Below, in pieces: positions 1 through 9,400 of a DNA stretch of 64,000 nucleotides. Numbering within the stretch: the stretch's first letter is position 1; each line of letters opens with the position of its first letter. The position numbers were made by a program, and so were the translations under genes. Location: positions 62,001 through 126,000 of the forward strand of contig NZ_JAYGIN010000015.1 of NCBI RefSeq assembly GCF_034931005.1, in the 5' to 3' direction. Below the pieces are notes generated by a model. The model saw only the letters and a list, made by a program, of their open reading frames with translations, had not been told where the DNA came from and did not search any database. Source of the stretch: Arcicella sp034931005. Its GTDB lineage: Bacteria; Bacteroidota; Bacteroidia; Cytophagales; Spirosomataceae.

Positions 1-1198
1 ATATTAAGCAAATAATCAACAAAGTCATCGGGATTAAGGAGAAATAAAAGGCACTTTGTCCGCCGTAATGTTCAAAAATATAACCCGTAATTAGTGAACC
101 CGTTGTACCACCCAAAGCCGAGAAAATCACGATTAAACCAGACATTACTCCATGTTGGCGAGTTGGTAATGAACTCAAAATCACTGAGTTGATAGCAGGA
201 TAAATTGGAGCAATCACCAAACCAATCATCGGGAAAATAAAGGCAACTAACGGAGCATTCCCCCAACCCGTAATAGGCTCACTTCCAAGATTTTGGGCTA
301 AAGGAAGTGCCAATAAAACTAAAGCTCCTGCCAATAAAACACAGCATATCAAAACCGTTAACCATTTTATTTTTTTCAAAACTACACCTGCTAAAAAACG
401 CCCAATAGCTGTTGATGCCGCCAAAATACTCGCCATTTGGATACTCAAAGTTGAAGGTAAATGCAACACTTTACTATTGAAAGTGGGCAGCCAACTCATG
501 ATACTTTGTTCTATCAAAACATAAATAAAAGCACTTGCCACAAACACCAAAACCACAGGTACTACAATTAGTTGAAACATTTCAGAAAAACCACCCATTG
601 ACTTTTCATCACTCGATTTCTGAATGCTTGATTCATCAACAGGCGTTGTAAATAGTAGCAAGAAAGCCAAGACAGCAAGCCCAGCCAAGAGATAATAAAC
701 ATGAATCCAAGTGTCTGATTGTGGATTATTGTCGTCTATGAAAGCTCCAAAAATGAAGTAACTTGACATAATTCCAACCATAAAAAAGGATTCTATAAAA
801 TTCATTAAACTAATATGTTCGCTTTTATCCTTTACCACTAAACCTATGGTAGCATACACCGATACTTTTATTAAAGCAAAACTTGCCCCTACGGCAGCAA
901 AAAGTAATTTTGTCATCCAAAATTGATTCACCAAAGGCATTCCCAAACACGCAATGGTAACTATCAACAGAGCCAATAACATAGAATTTTTGTAGCCAAT
1001 CCGAGTGAGATAAGAAGCCACCAAAAAAGATACAAAAGCAATACTTAAATCTTTAAATGCTTCTAAAACTGCAGCGGAAGACTCTGTAACGCCAAAAGTA
1101 TTTTGAACTTGCAAAATGACCGTTCCGACGCTATTCAATAAAATAGCAAACAGAAAATAATTAATAAAAATTGAGAGTTTGATTTTCCAGTTATTCAT
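1..1198 (-). CDS. MFS transporter, C-terminus cut by window edge
   Basis: The minus-strand frame is open from the ATG at 1198 to base 2, giving about 399 residues without a stop; the end lies outside the window. The product is strongly hydrophobic, with about eleven recognisable membrane segments starting at MNNWKIKLSIFINYFLF. The layout fits a 12-TM major facilitator of the sugar or organic-acid permease type, reminiscent of FucP-like Bacteroidota proteins. An AraC regulator is divergent and lutABC lies just beyond it, so the substrate may be lactate or a sugar degraded through lactate; that is inference from context. Family assignment is confident, substrate is not. Confidence 0.8.
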   Translation of the reverse strand, partial: MNNWKIKLSIFINYFLFAILLNSVGTVILQVQNTFGVTESSAAVLEAFKDLSIAFVSFLVASYLTRIGYKNSMLLALLIVTIACLGMPLVNQFWMTKLLFAAVGASFALIKVSVYATIGLVVKDKSEHISLMNFIESFFMVGIMSSYFIFGAFIDDNNPQSDTWIHVYYLLAGLAVLAFLLLFTTPVDESSIQKSSDEKSMGGFSEMFQLIVVPVVLVFVASAFIYVLIEQSIMSWLPTFNSKVLHLPSTLSIQMASILAASTAIGRFLAGVVLKKIKWLTVLICCVLLAGALVLLALPLAQNLGSEPITGWGNAPLVAFIFPMIGLVIAPIYPAINSVILSSLPTRQHGVMSGLIVIFSALGGTTGSLITGYIFEHYGGQSAFYFSLIPMTLLIICLI

Positions 1199-1322
1199 GT
1201 TTCAGTGAGTGTTTTAGGAATAATTAGTGGATATTTTATTAATTCGATATGTGTTTACAACTTTTGGTAGTTCTTTTGATAGTAAATACATTAGGAAAAC
1301 AATTCTGCATAAATCTATTACC

Positions 1323-1349
1323 AAAAAAGCGGACTTTTGTCCGCTTTTT
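1323..1349. terminator. Bidirectional intrinsic terminator inside a divergent intergenic gap
   Basis: AAAAAAGCGGAC, a short loop and GTCCGCTTTTT form a GC stem flanked by A and T runs, so it could end transcription on either strand. It sits in the 352-bp gap (1199-1550) between two divergent genes, where no gene end needs it. It may act as leader attenuator or end a small RNA. Nothing else in the gap is supportable; the short plus-strand frame at 1227-1451 runs through this hairpin and looks spurious. Confidence 0.6.
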
Positions 1350-1550
1350 CTTATTTTCAACCTGCAATCAATTTTTATTACGAAATGGTTAATGATTAAT
1401 ACAAAGTTGCAGCGTTTTTTGATAAATAACTACTCTTTATTTACTCAATAATTAAACTATATTAATATTTTTTAACTTAAAATTCTATATTTATTAGTAA
1501 TAAAAGACTAATTAAAACAATATCACCAAATATTCTCTAAATAATATTAT

Positions 1551-2405
1551 ATGAAAACTGAATTTGAAATTATCCAACCTGATGAAGGTAGTTCTTTCCG
1601 ACTTTTACATCATAAGGTTGCCGCTGATGCTTTCAAATGGCATTATCACTACCATCCAGAATACGAAATTGTTTGTGTATTTGAAGGTTCTGGACGAAGG
1701 CACGTAGGAAATCACCTCAGCAATTACACCAATGGTGACTTAGTTTTAATCGGCTCAAATCTCCCACACGGAGGTTTCGGTTATGGCTCAGTGGACACAC
1801 ACGAAGAGGTTGTGATTCAATTTAAAGAAGATTTTTTGGGTGAAGGTTTTTTATCAAGACCTGAAATGAAATCTATCAAAAAATTATTTGAGCGTTCAAA
1901 AAGAGGCATTTGCTTTAGTGGAGAAACGCAACGCAAGATTACTAAACAACTACGGGATTTACTCGACGTTCCACCCTTCGAACGACTACTATCTTTATTG
2001 AAAGTCCTACAAATAATGGCAAATTCAAAAGAATATGGACTATTAAACGCTGCTGAAAATCGTTATAATTTTAGTTTGAAAGACCAAGAACGCTTGAAAA
2101 AAGTATATGGTTTTGTAGAAGAAAACTTCTCCCAAAACATTGATATACAAGAAGTTGCCAATATTTGCCATTTAACAGTTCCCGCATTTTGCAATTACTT
2201 CAAGAAAAATCTCAATCAAACCTTCACTGATTTCACCAATGAATATCGGGTCAATCAAGCGTGCTTAATGCTTTTGGAAGGTTTAGAAATTGTGGATATT
2301 TGTTTCCGTTGTGGCTTCAATAATGTATCATATTTTGGACGAGTTTTCAAACAAATCAAAGGAACAAATCCTTCTGAATTTAGAAGAAAATTTAGCATGA
2401 ATTAG
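1551..2405 (+). CDS. AraC-family transcriptional regulator
   Basis: 284 residues. The N-terminal ~130 residues look like a cupin sensor (HYHPEYEI near residue 33, then a glycine-rich LIGSNLPHGGFG stretch). The C-terminal ~100 residues carry the double helix-turn-helix of AraC/XylS proteins: IDIQEVANICHLTVPAF for the first helix pair, and DICFRCGFNNVSYFGRVFK followed by the hallmark GTNPSEFRR for the second. It is divergent from the MFS gene and upstream of lutA, so it probably controls one or both in response to a small carbohydrate or organic acid. The ATG at 1551 is the only good start. Confidence 0.9.
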   Translation: MKTEFEIIQPDEGSSFRLLHHKVAADAFKWHYHYHPEYEIVCVFEGSGRRHVGNHLSNYTNGDLVLIGSNLPHGGFGYGSVDTHEEVVIQFKEDFLGEGFLSRPEMKSIKKLFERSKRGICFSGETQRKITKQLRDLLDVPPFERLLSLLKVLQIMANSKEYGLLNAAENRYNFSLKDQERLKKVYGFVEENFSQNIDIQEVANICHLTVPAFCNYFKKNLNQTFTDFTNEYRVNQACLMLLEGLEIVDICFRCGFNNVSYFGRVFKQIKGTNPSEFRRKFSMN

Positions 2406-2560
2406 ACCATGAATGTACAGTATGGTACGCATGGTTTTGTACTTTAACTTTGAAAACGGTATCCAAAAAACTCAGGCAAAGGCTAAAGTATTCAGAATAG
2501 TTTATCGCTGAATTTATCTGATTCGCTCGTTGCTAATCGCACTTCGCTAAAATATCAAAT

Positions 2561-3289
2561 ATGAAAGTTGCCCTTTTTATTCCTTGTTATATAGACCAAT
2601 TTTACCCACAAGTTGGTATTGCTACGTTAGAATTATTAGAAAAATTAGGCTGTGAAGTTGTTTTTCCACTCAACCAAACTTGCTGTGGACAACCAATGGC
2701 AAATTCGGGTTTTGAGCATCTCAACAAAGATTGTGATAATAATTTTGTAGAAAACTTTAAAGGTTACGACCATATTGTTTCACCTTCTGGAAGTTGCACC
2801 CTGCATATCAAAGACCACTTGCATGGTTCGGATGAAACCGCCTCAACTCACATTCGCAAACACATTTATGAGCTTTCAGAATTTTTGACTGATGTTTTGA
2901 AAGTTGAAAACCTAACCGCAAAATTTCCGCACAGAGTTGGTTTACACCAAAGTTGTCATGGACAAAGAGGCTTGAAAATCGCTCAAATGTCGGAATTAGT
3001 TGCTCCTGCATTTTCTAAAGCAGAACAACTATTGCAAATGGTAGAAGGTTTGTCGTTAGTTCAATTAGACCGTAAAGATGAATGTTGCGGTTTTGGAGGA
3101 ACATTCTGTGTAACCGAAGAAGCAGTTTCTGTAAAAATGGGTAAAGACAGAGTTGATGACCACACTCGCCAAGAAGCCGAATATATCATTGGTTCAGACG
3201 TTTCGTGCTTAATGCACATGGAAGGAATTTTGAGAAGACAAGGCTCTAAAATTAAAGTAAAACATATAGCAGAGATATTGAATTCATAA
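2561..3289 (+). CDS. lutA: L-lactate utilization protein LutA, (Fe-S)-binding subunit
   Basis: 242 residues, the usual LutA/YkgE size. Two cysteine-rich CCG domains are visible: QTCCGQPM at about residues 39-46, and ECCGFGGTFC near 172-182, with SCHGQRG before the latter. These motifs bind a non-cubane or 4Fe-4S cluster as in the heterodisulfide-reductase D family. LutA acts with LutB and LutC in oxidising L-lactate to pyruvate in the cytoplasm or at the membrane. lutB and lutC follow on the same strand. The gap to lutB is filled by palindromic repeats, so transcriptional coupling is likely but could be attenuated there. Confidence 0.92.
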   Translation: MKVALFIPCYIDQFYPQVGIATLELLEKLGCEVVFPLNQTCCGQPMANSGFEHLNKDCDNNFVENFKGYDHIVSPSGSCTLHIKDHLHGSDETASTHIRKHIYELSEFLTDVLKVENLTAKFPHRVGLHQSCHGQRGLKIAQMSELVAPAFSKAEQLLQMVEGLSLVQLDRKDECCGFGGTFCVTEEAVSVKMGKDRVDDHTRQEAEYIIGSDVSCLMHMEGILRRQGSKIKVKHIAEILNS

Positions 3290-3290
3290 T

Positions 3291-3383
3291 GTAGCACGGG
3301 AATCCTTTCCCGTGCAATGAAGTCCGATTCACGGGAAGGGATTCCCGTGCTACATAAAAATTCACGGGAAAGATTCCCGTGCC
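3291..3383. repeat. REP-like palindrome cluster between lutA and lutB
   Basis: Three copies of a CACGGGAA...TTCCCGTG palindrome lie at about 3294-3315, 3330-3349 and 3363-3381. The outer 15-mers at 3291-3305 and 3339-3353 are exact inverted repeats, so the first two copies nest into a larger hairpin. The cluster begins immediately after the lutA stop codon and runs to within 8 bases of the best lutB start. This is extragenic palindrome architecture; whether it is mobile or a regulatory hairpin cannot be told here. Confidence 0.85.
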
Positions 3384-3390
3384 ACGTGAA

Positions 3391-4758
3391 ATGACAAAAG
3401 ACCACTCAGCAGCAGCAGCAGAATTTAATAAAGACGAAGCACGTGTAAACTGGCATGATGAAACCCTTTGGTTTGTACGTTCTAAACGTGACAAAGCCGT
3501 TTTTCAGATTCCAGAATGGGAACAATTGCGTGAAGCAGGTTCACAAATCAAAAATCATGTTTTATCAAATCTACATGATTATTTAACTGAATTTGAGAAA
3601 AAAGCAACTGAAAACGGCATTACGGTTCACTGGGCGGCTGACGGCAAAGAACATAACGAAATCATTTATTCGATTATCAAGAATGAGGGCGTAAACCGCA
3701 TGGTCAAGTCCAAATCTATGCTAACTGAAGAATGTCATTTAAACGATTTTTTGAAAGAAAAAGGCGTTGAAGTCATTGATTCCGACCTTGGCGAGCGTAT
3801 CGTTCAGATGCGTGAAGAACCACCTTCGCACATTGTTTTGCCAGCCATTCACCTCAAAAAGTCAGACGTTGGTGAAACTTTTCATCAACATCTTGGTACA
3901 GAAAAAGGTGCAACCGACCCACAATATTTAACAGAAGCGGCTCGCCAACATTTGAGAGATACGTTTCTAACTCGTAAAGTAGCCTTGACAGGTGTAAATT
4001 TTGCCATTGCCGAAACAGGTGGTTTTGTGGTTTGTACCAACGAAGGCAACGCTGATATGGGAGCTCATTTAGCCGACGTTCATATTGCAGCCATGGGTTT
4101 TGAGAAAATCATTCCGAAAGCTGAACACTTGGGCGTTTTCTTGAGATTATTAGCAAGAAGTGCCACAGGACAACCTATTACTACATTTTCGAGTCACTTT
4201 CATAAGCCACGAGAAGGACAAAAAATGCACATTGTGATTGTGGATAATGGCAGAACTACGCAATTGGGTCGCCCAGATTTTAGAAATTCATTGAAGTGTA
4301 TTCGTTGTGCTGCTTGTTTTAATACTTGCCCTGTGTATCGTCGTTCGGGCGGGCATAGTTATCATACTGCCATTGCAGGGCCAATTGGTTCAATTCTCGC
4401 TCCGAATTTGGACATGGCTCAAAATGCAGATTTACCTTTTGCCTCCACGCTTTGCGGTTCATGCTCAAATGTTTGTCCTGTAAAAATTGATATTCATGAA
4501 CAATTGTATAAATGGCGACAAGTTTTGGTACAAGATGGTCATGTTTCAAGTATAAAAAGCATAGGTATCAAATCAATGGCGAGCGTTTTAAACTCTCCAA
4601 AATTTTATAGAACCGCAGGGAAATTAGGTAGATTCTTAATGAAAACAGCTCCATTCATGGTTAATAATAATTTGAATGTTTGGTACAATCAAAGAGAAAT
4701 GCCAGAAGTACCCAAAGAGAGTTTCAGAGAATGGTATCTTCGTAGAGACGTTTCCTGA
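3391..4758 (+). CDS. lutB: L-lactate utilization protein LutB, iron-sulfur subunit
   Basis: 455 residues from the ATG at 3391. The frame can be extended to a GTG at 3379, but those four codons fall in the upstream palindrome, so the ATG (MTKDHSAAAAEF) is preferred. The N-terminal ~290 residues form a LUD domain (ITEAGGFV-type segment reads IAETGGFVVCTNEGNADMG). Two ferredoxin-like clusters follow: CIRCAACFNTCP starting near residue 303 and CGSCSNVCP near 355, each followed by a proline typical of 4Fe-4S binding. LutB transfers electrons from lactate oxidation with LutA and LutC. Its last codons and stop lie in another palindrome, so the final RRDVS may be repeat-derived. Confidence 0.92.
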   Translation: MTKDHSAAAAEFNKDEARVNWHDETLWFVRSKRDKAVFQIPEWEQLREAGSQIKNHVLSNLHDYLTEFEKKATENGITVHWAADGKEHNEIIYSIIKNEGVNRMVKSKSMLTEECHLNDFLKEKGVEVIDSDLGERIVQMREEPPSHIVLPAIHLKKSDVGETFHQHLGTEKGATDPQYLTEAARQHLRDTFLTRKVALTGVNFAIAETGGFVVCTNEGNADMGAHLADVHIAAMGFEKIIPKAEHLGVFLRLLARSATGQPITTFSSHFHKPREGQKMHIVIVDNGRTTQLGRPDFRNSLKCIRCAACFNTCPVYRRSGGHSYHTAIAGPIGSILAPNLDMAQNADLPFASTLCGSCSNVCPVKIDIHEQLYKWRQVLVQDGHVSSIKSIGIKSMASVLNSPKFYRTAGKLGRFLMKTAPFMVNNNLNVWYNQREMPEVPKESFREWYLRRDVS

Positions 4759-4872
4759 AACGTCTTTTTTGAATGAAAGATAATTTGTAAAATTTTGTAC
4801 AATGAAGACGTTTCATTGAATGAAAAATAATTTGTAAAATTTTGTGCAATGAAGACGTTTCATGAAACGTCT
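4746..4872. repeat. Palindrome plus 47-bp tandem repeat between lutB and lutC
   Basis: Palindrome AGACGTTTC-CT-GAAACGTCT at 4746-4765 covers the lutB stop codon. Two tandem copies of a 47-bp unit follow (4771-4817 and 4818-4864, differing at two or three bases), each ending in GAAGACGTTTCAT. The last copy completes a perfect 20-base palindrome at 4853-4872. The family is distinct in sequence from the cluster at 3291 but has the same design. Confidence 0.85.
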
Positions 4873-4887
4873 CTACCTATCAAAACA

Positions 4888-5472
4888 ATGTCATCAAGAG
4901 AACAAATATTAGCCAACATCAAAACAAATCAGCCTGATTATCAAAAGCTTGACGTTCAGTTTAAGTTTGATACAGTTTATGAAAACTTGTTTGAAAAATT
5001 CTCAGAAATCTTGAGTTTTGTAGGAGGCAAAGCTATTGTAGTCAATAATTACGAAGAAATAAAGGCGGATGTTCAAGAGCATTATAAAGGTGTAAAAAAT
5101 ATTGCTACGACCATTTCTGAACTTTCATCATTAGCTGATTTTAACCTAAATATCAGCGACCCACATGATTTAGAAATGCTTAATTTAGCCATTATCAAAG
5201 GAGATTTTGCGGTAGCAGAAAATGGAGCTATTTGGGTTTCTGAAAAACACATTCCACATCGTGTTTTGCCAATGATTACCCAATATTTAGTAATCGTTGT
5301 CAAAAAATCTGAAATCGTTACCAATATGCACCGTGCTTACGAGCGAGTAAAAGTTGACGAAACAGGCTTTGGAACTTTTATTTCTGGCCCTTCCAAAACA
5401 GCCGATATTGAGCAAAGTTTAGTCATTGGAGCTCACGGAGCGAGAGGACTAACGGTTTATGTTCTGGATTAA
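4888..5472 (+). CDS. lutC: Lactate utilization protein LutC, LUD domain
   Basis: 195 residues from the ATG at 4888 (MSSREQILANIKTNQPDY). A 13-codon extension to 4849 would be read from the palindrome and is rejected. The protein is a single LUD domain, with the conserved ADFAVAENGAIW-type segment (reads GDFAVAENGAIWVSE), a hydrophobic core and the terminal FISGPSKTADIEQSLVIGAHG stretch typical of LutC/YkgG. It completes the lactate oxidation complex with LutA and LutB. A long hairpin follows directly after the stop. Confidence 0.92.
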   Translation: MSSREQILANIKTNQPDYQKLDVQFKFDTVYENLFEKFSEILSFVGGKAIVVNNYEEIKADVQEHYKGVKNIATTISELSSLADFNLNISDPHDLEMLNLAIIKGDFAVAENGAIWVSEKHIPHRVLPMITQYLVIVVKKSEIVTNMHRAYERVKVDETGFGTFISGPSKTADIEQSLVIGAHGARGLTVYVLD

Positions 5473-5482
5473 TCATATTGGA

Positions 5483-5527
5483 ATATTATAAACTTCCCGA
5501 AATTTACTTTCGGGAAGTTTATAATAT
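5483..5527. terminator. Bidirectional terminator between convergent genes
   Basis: Perfect 20-bp arms (5483-5502 and 5508-5527, core ACTTCCCGAAA / TTTCGGGAAGT) with a 5-base loop. It lies between the lutC stop and the stop codon of the minus-strand lipoprotein at 5528, so it can serve both. The same CTTCCCGAAA core recurs at 13049-13095 and a related one at 17777-17809. Confidence 0.85.
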
Positions 5528-6316
5528 CTACTTACAATTATACTGAAAAGATAGAACACTCGTATATTTATCTCCATCATCGTCAATATCACTGGTTCGT
5601 TTTATTGGTTGTGATGTACTATTATATTCAAAAGTGTGATTTTCTGTATAAAAAACATATTTATCTTCTTCATAAAATTTTTCAGAAAGTGAATTGTTTT
5701 TAGTTAGATAACTAAAGTCATCAACTAAACCAGAGAAGCCCAATGCAATGGCTCTGAACGCCTCTGGATAAATATTCTGCTTATCATCAAATTTTGTAAT
5801 TTCATAGTACAAATACTCTGGGTCTTTGTCTAATTTTTCAAAAACCTTTGCAATATTATTTCCCAAATATTCAAATCTAAGAGCATCCGTTTCCCCCTGA
5901 CTGTATGTTGTTGTAATATTGCTTAATTGAGCATTAGCATTGTAGGCAAAAACACTGGTTTGATACGGCTTATCACTTAGTGTTGTTACTGCTTTTGTGG
6001 CTTTTCCAGTACCATCATACGTAAAAGTTGCCACGAATGTATAAACTTTTGTTCCTATCTTATAAGCCAAATTTACTTTTTCTACTAAATTTTGGGTGTT
6101 GTAAATAAAATTATAGGAAACATTTGATGAATCGCTTTTATATGATACTAAACGATTATTGCCATCATAAGTCATTGTACCCAAAACATTTCCTTTCTGA
6201 TTTGCAATTGTTGACAGATAACACGTTTGGGGTGTGGTATCTGTATCTTTTTTACAAGAAACAACTATTATCAAAGTTAAAAAACTAACTACCAATAAGT
6301 TATATACTTTTTTCAT
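5528..6316 (-). CDS. Secreted lipoprotein of unknown function
   Basis: 262 residues. A type II signal peptide is evident: MKKVYNLLVVSFLTLIIVV followed by the lipobox VVSC and a KK-D-rich stretch. The mature part consists of repeating short beta-strand motifs such as MTYDGNNRLVSY and FTYDGTGKATK, reminiscent of YD/RHS-type strands in Bacteroidota surface lipoproteins, and ends with FQYNCK. A clear relative in this window at 58834-59661 ends with FEYQCK and has the same CYxSxL start. No catalytic motif is visible. Likely anchored in the outer membrane; function unknown. Confidence 0.75.
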   Translation of the reverse strand: MKKVYNLLVVSFLTLIIVVSCKKDTDTTPQTCYLSTIANQKGNVLGTMTYDGNNRLVSYKSDSSNVSYNFIYNTQNLVEKVNLAYKIGTKVYTFVATFTYDGTGKATKAVTTLSDKPYQTSVFAYNANAQLSNITTTYSQGETDALRFEYLGNNIAKVFEKLDKDPEYLYYEITKFDDKQNIYPEAFRAIALGFSGLVDDFSYLTKNNSLSEKFYEEDKYVFYTENHTFEYNSTSQPIKRTSDIDDDGDKYTSVLSFQYNCK

Positions 6317-6421
6317 GAATGCTAAGATTATAATGATAAAGCAAATTTAGGCTTGCACAGAAGTCATCTTTCAAAGACGACTTCTATGTTCGATAAATTA
6401 TGCCAAATCATTGTTGAAATT

Positions 6422-9400
6422 TTAATTTTTAATAATTTTCTTGGTAATGACTTTTTCCCCTACCTTAAACTTCAAAATATAAGCTCCTTTTAAAAATTTG
6501 CTCATATCTATTGTTCCTTCGTGAGTTTGCGAAAGAACTGGAGAACTTTGAGAGAATTGTTCTTTACCAAGTGCATTGAATAAAAATAAATTAACATCGG
6601 TTGTTTCCTTGCTTTGAAGTACCCAGTTCAATAGTCCACTCGTTGGATTGGGTGAAACATTCACTACAATTTCTGCAATTTCTTCTGCGTTTTCACTCGC
6701 TAAACGAGCTTTTGCATTTGTCATTTCAGCCTGTGGAGTTTCTACAACTGAACTCGTGATTTGTACTCTCACTGCTTGGTATGTTCTACTGCTTACACAA
6801 TTTGTTTTCCCACCCAACTCGCAGGCTACATAATATGAAGTATTGGCTTCTAATTCAGGTGTTGCGAAAGTAACAGAACCAAGCGATACTCCACCCGTTT
6901 GTTCACTATACCAATTGGGAGTACCTACTGCACAAGTAGCTTTTAGGGTAATACTTGTTCCCAATTTTACGTTCGTTCCAAGTGCTACTGGGGCTTCTAC
7001 TTTAGGTTTTACAGTTACAGATATATCCGTAAATGAAACAGGACAATTTGTGGTATCACAACGAACTTTATAAGCAGTATTTGCTGTAAGGGCAGGCGTT
7101 AGAAAAGGAGAACCTTTTGCTAATTCTTTCGCACCTGTTGCATCAAACCACTTTACAGAACCAGAGGCACAAGTTGCTGACAATGAAACTGTTGTACCAT
7201 TGCAAATAGTCGGATTTGCGTCAGCTACTACTGCATTTGAACATGAAACTTGGTTGATTTTTGTGGTAAAAATACCACGTCCATGTGTTGCCAAAGCTAC
7301 TGTTTCATCTGAAGCACGGTATTTCAACATATCACAACGAACATTTGCTAATGTAGTATTATTGGGTTCCCAAACTGGATTGGTGGCAGTAATGTCAGTA
7401 GTTGACCAAACACCTAATTCCGTTGCCAATAATACCTGTTTCGTATCTTTTGGGTTAATCAAAGCATATCTAATCGGGATATTAGGTAATCCGTATTGAG
7501 ATTCGTCTTTTGAAATCCATGTTTTACCACCATCAATTGAATAAAAAACCGATAGTATGTTATAATTAGACTTGGTTACAACCATTGTATTTTCGTCTGT
7601 CCCAAAATCTAAACAAGAAACATTACCTTCAGAGGTGTTAGCTTTATCCATTATTTTGGTCAAAGCTATGGTAGCATCTCCCTCTTTAGGTATATCAGTT
7701 GCTTTATAAATTTCACCATCATTTGTTCCGATATATAAATTACCAGCAGTTTTGCCCAACTTTATAAAAGAAATGGTTAGTGCTTTCACGCCTGAGAATT
7801 TCAAAATAGAAGACGTAAAGGTATATTTTTGAGATTCGCCCTTAATATGGTATCTAATAATCTTGGTTTCTTCTTCTGAGGCTAATGTATAGTTTTCATA
7901 AAGAGTATGGCTTGGCGAATCATAATCGGCAGGGTTAATAAATCCTCCTCTTTTACCATCTGCTGGAGTCATTTCTTCAGCTAAATCACCACTAACAGAA
8001 CCTGCTTTGTGTAGTTTGGGCGTTACATGAGTATAATGTGAAATCACGATATTAGAATCTAATTTATCAATAAAAACCAAACCGCCATCACCACCATGAA
8101 TCTCTTTTCCACTACCAATACTTCCGTAAGCTGATGAAATGGTCTTTGTACCATTATCTTGTGTTCCCGCCACAACAACACCATTATCTGGCGAAACATT
8201 GATATCAACACTAAAAAATTGAGTTACGTTATATCCTTTATTTCTACTTTTTGTGTCAGGATAGTTTTTCCCCGAAGTAGCCCAATCAGGCGAGTAATAA
8301 ACCCCTCCGTCATTTCCAAAAATAGTTTCATTCGGAAAACCAGGGCGAGTCATAAAGGCATGATGGTCTGGATGCATCAAGTCAGAATACTCACCATATC
8401 CTTTTTTGGCAAGCCAAGTTTCACCTCCGTCAGTGCTTATACTAAAATTAACCCCTGCTGCATAAAGAGCGTTTGGATTGGTATCGTGAGTACCTAAGAT
8501 GAGGTCATACGTACCTTGGTCACCCATAAATGGTTTTTCTCCGCCACCGTTTAGGTCTTCATAAACAGGTACTTTGATGGCTGCCCATGTGGTTCCTGCA
8601 TCGGAGCTTTTCAAAAAGAAATTAGATTTAGCTATACCACTCTGAGCAGACACTGCATAAATTACTTGTTGGTCAGCCTTTGTACTGATGGCAAGAGCAA
8701 ACTCTACACGTCCGTTATCAAACTTTCCTTCAGGTGTAATATTTTTGAATGCCGTAACATTAGCATCTGTTGACTTGATAATTCTGACAGGATAATTTCC
8801 TGAACCTTCTGCTATGTACAGAATTCCGTCTGAACCAATTTCCATATCTGATGCTTTTTCAAACTCTCCAATGGCAGGAGCATTTTCACCACTCAATGCT
8901 TCCCAAGTTGTACCTCCATCTTTTGAACGAAACACTCCGCCATAATTCAAGACAAATACATCTCCTTTAGCATTTACAATGATTTTGTAGATTTCTCGCC
9001 AACTGGCAGCAGTACTCGTTTTTTCATAATCTGGTATGGTAGAATTCAATCTTTTCCAAGTTGTTCCAGCATCCGTTGATTTCCAGATTCCTGCTCCACC
9101 AGAGCCACTACCACCAGTATTATCGGTACTACCAGAGCCTCCTCTTTCGCCCGTGCCTACGTACATAATTTTGGCGTTACTTGGGTCGGCAGCAATCCAG
9201 CCAATAGAGATATTATCCCACAGGTCATTGACTTTTTGCCAAGAAGAATTTTCGTCAAGAATATTATTATTAAACCATAATCCACCAGCAACTCCTCCTG
9301 CCCAAACTTTTCTTTTGGTGGAGTCATTTGGGTCCCAAAGTAATGCACGAGTACGCCCACCAACATTATTAGGCCCACGCTCTGTCCATTTTACGTTCGG

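Noticed and set aside
1227..1451. 74-codon plus-strand frame in the MFS/AraC gap
   Set aside because: It runs through the terminator hairpin and has no protein-like composition.
3379..3390. GTG start of lutB
   Set aside because: The four extra codons are in the palindromic repeat; the ATG at 3391 is the better start.
8159..8497. Plus-strand frame inside the T9SS protein gene
   Set aside because: Antisense shadow of the beta-propeller coding sequence, like the frames at 7200 and 9036.
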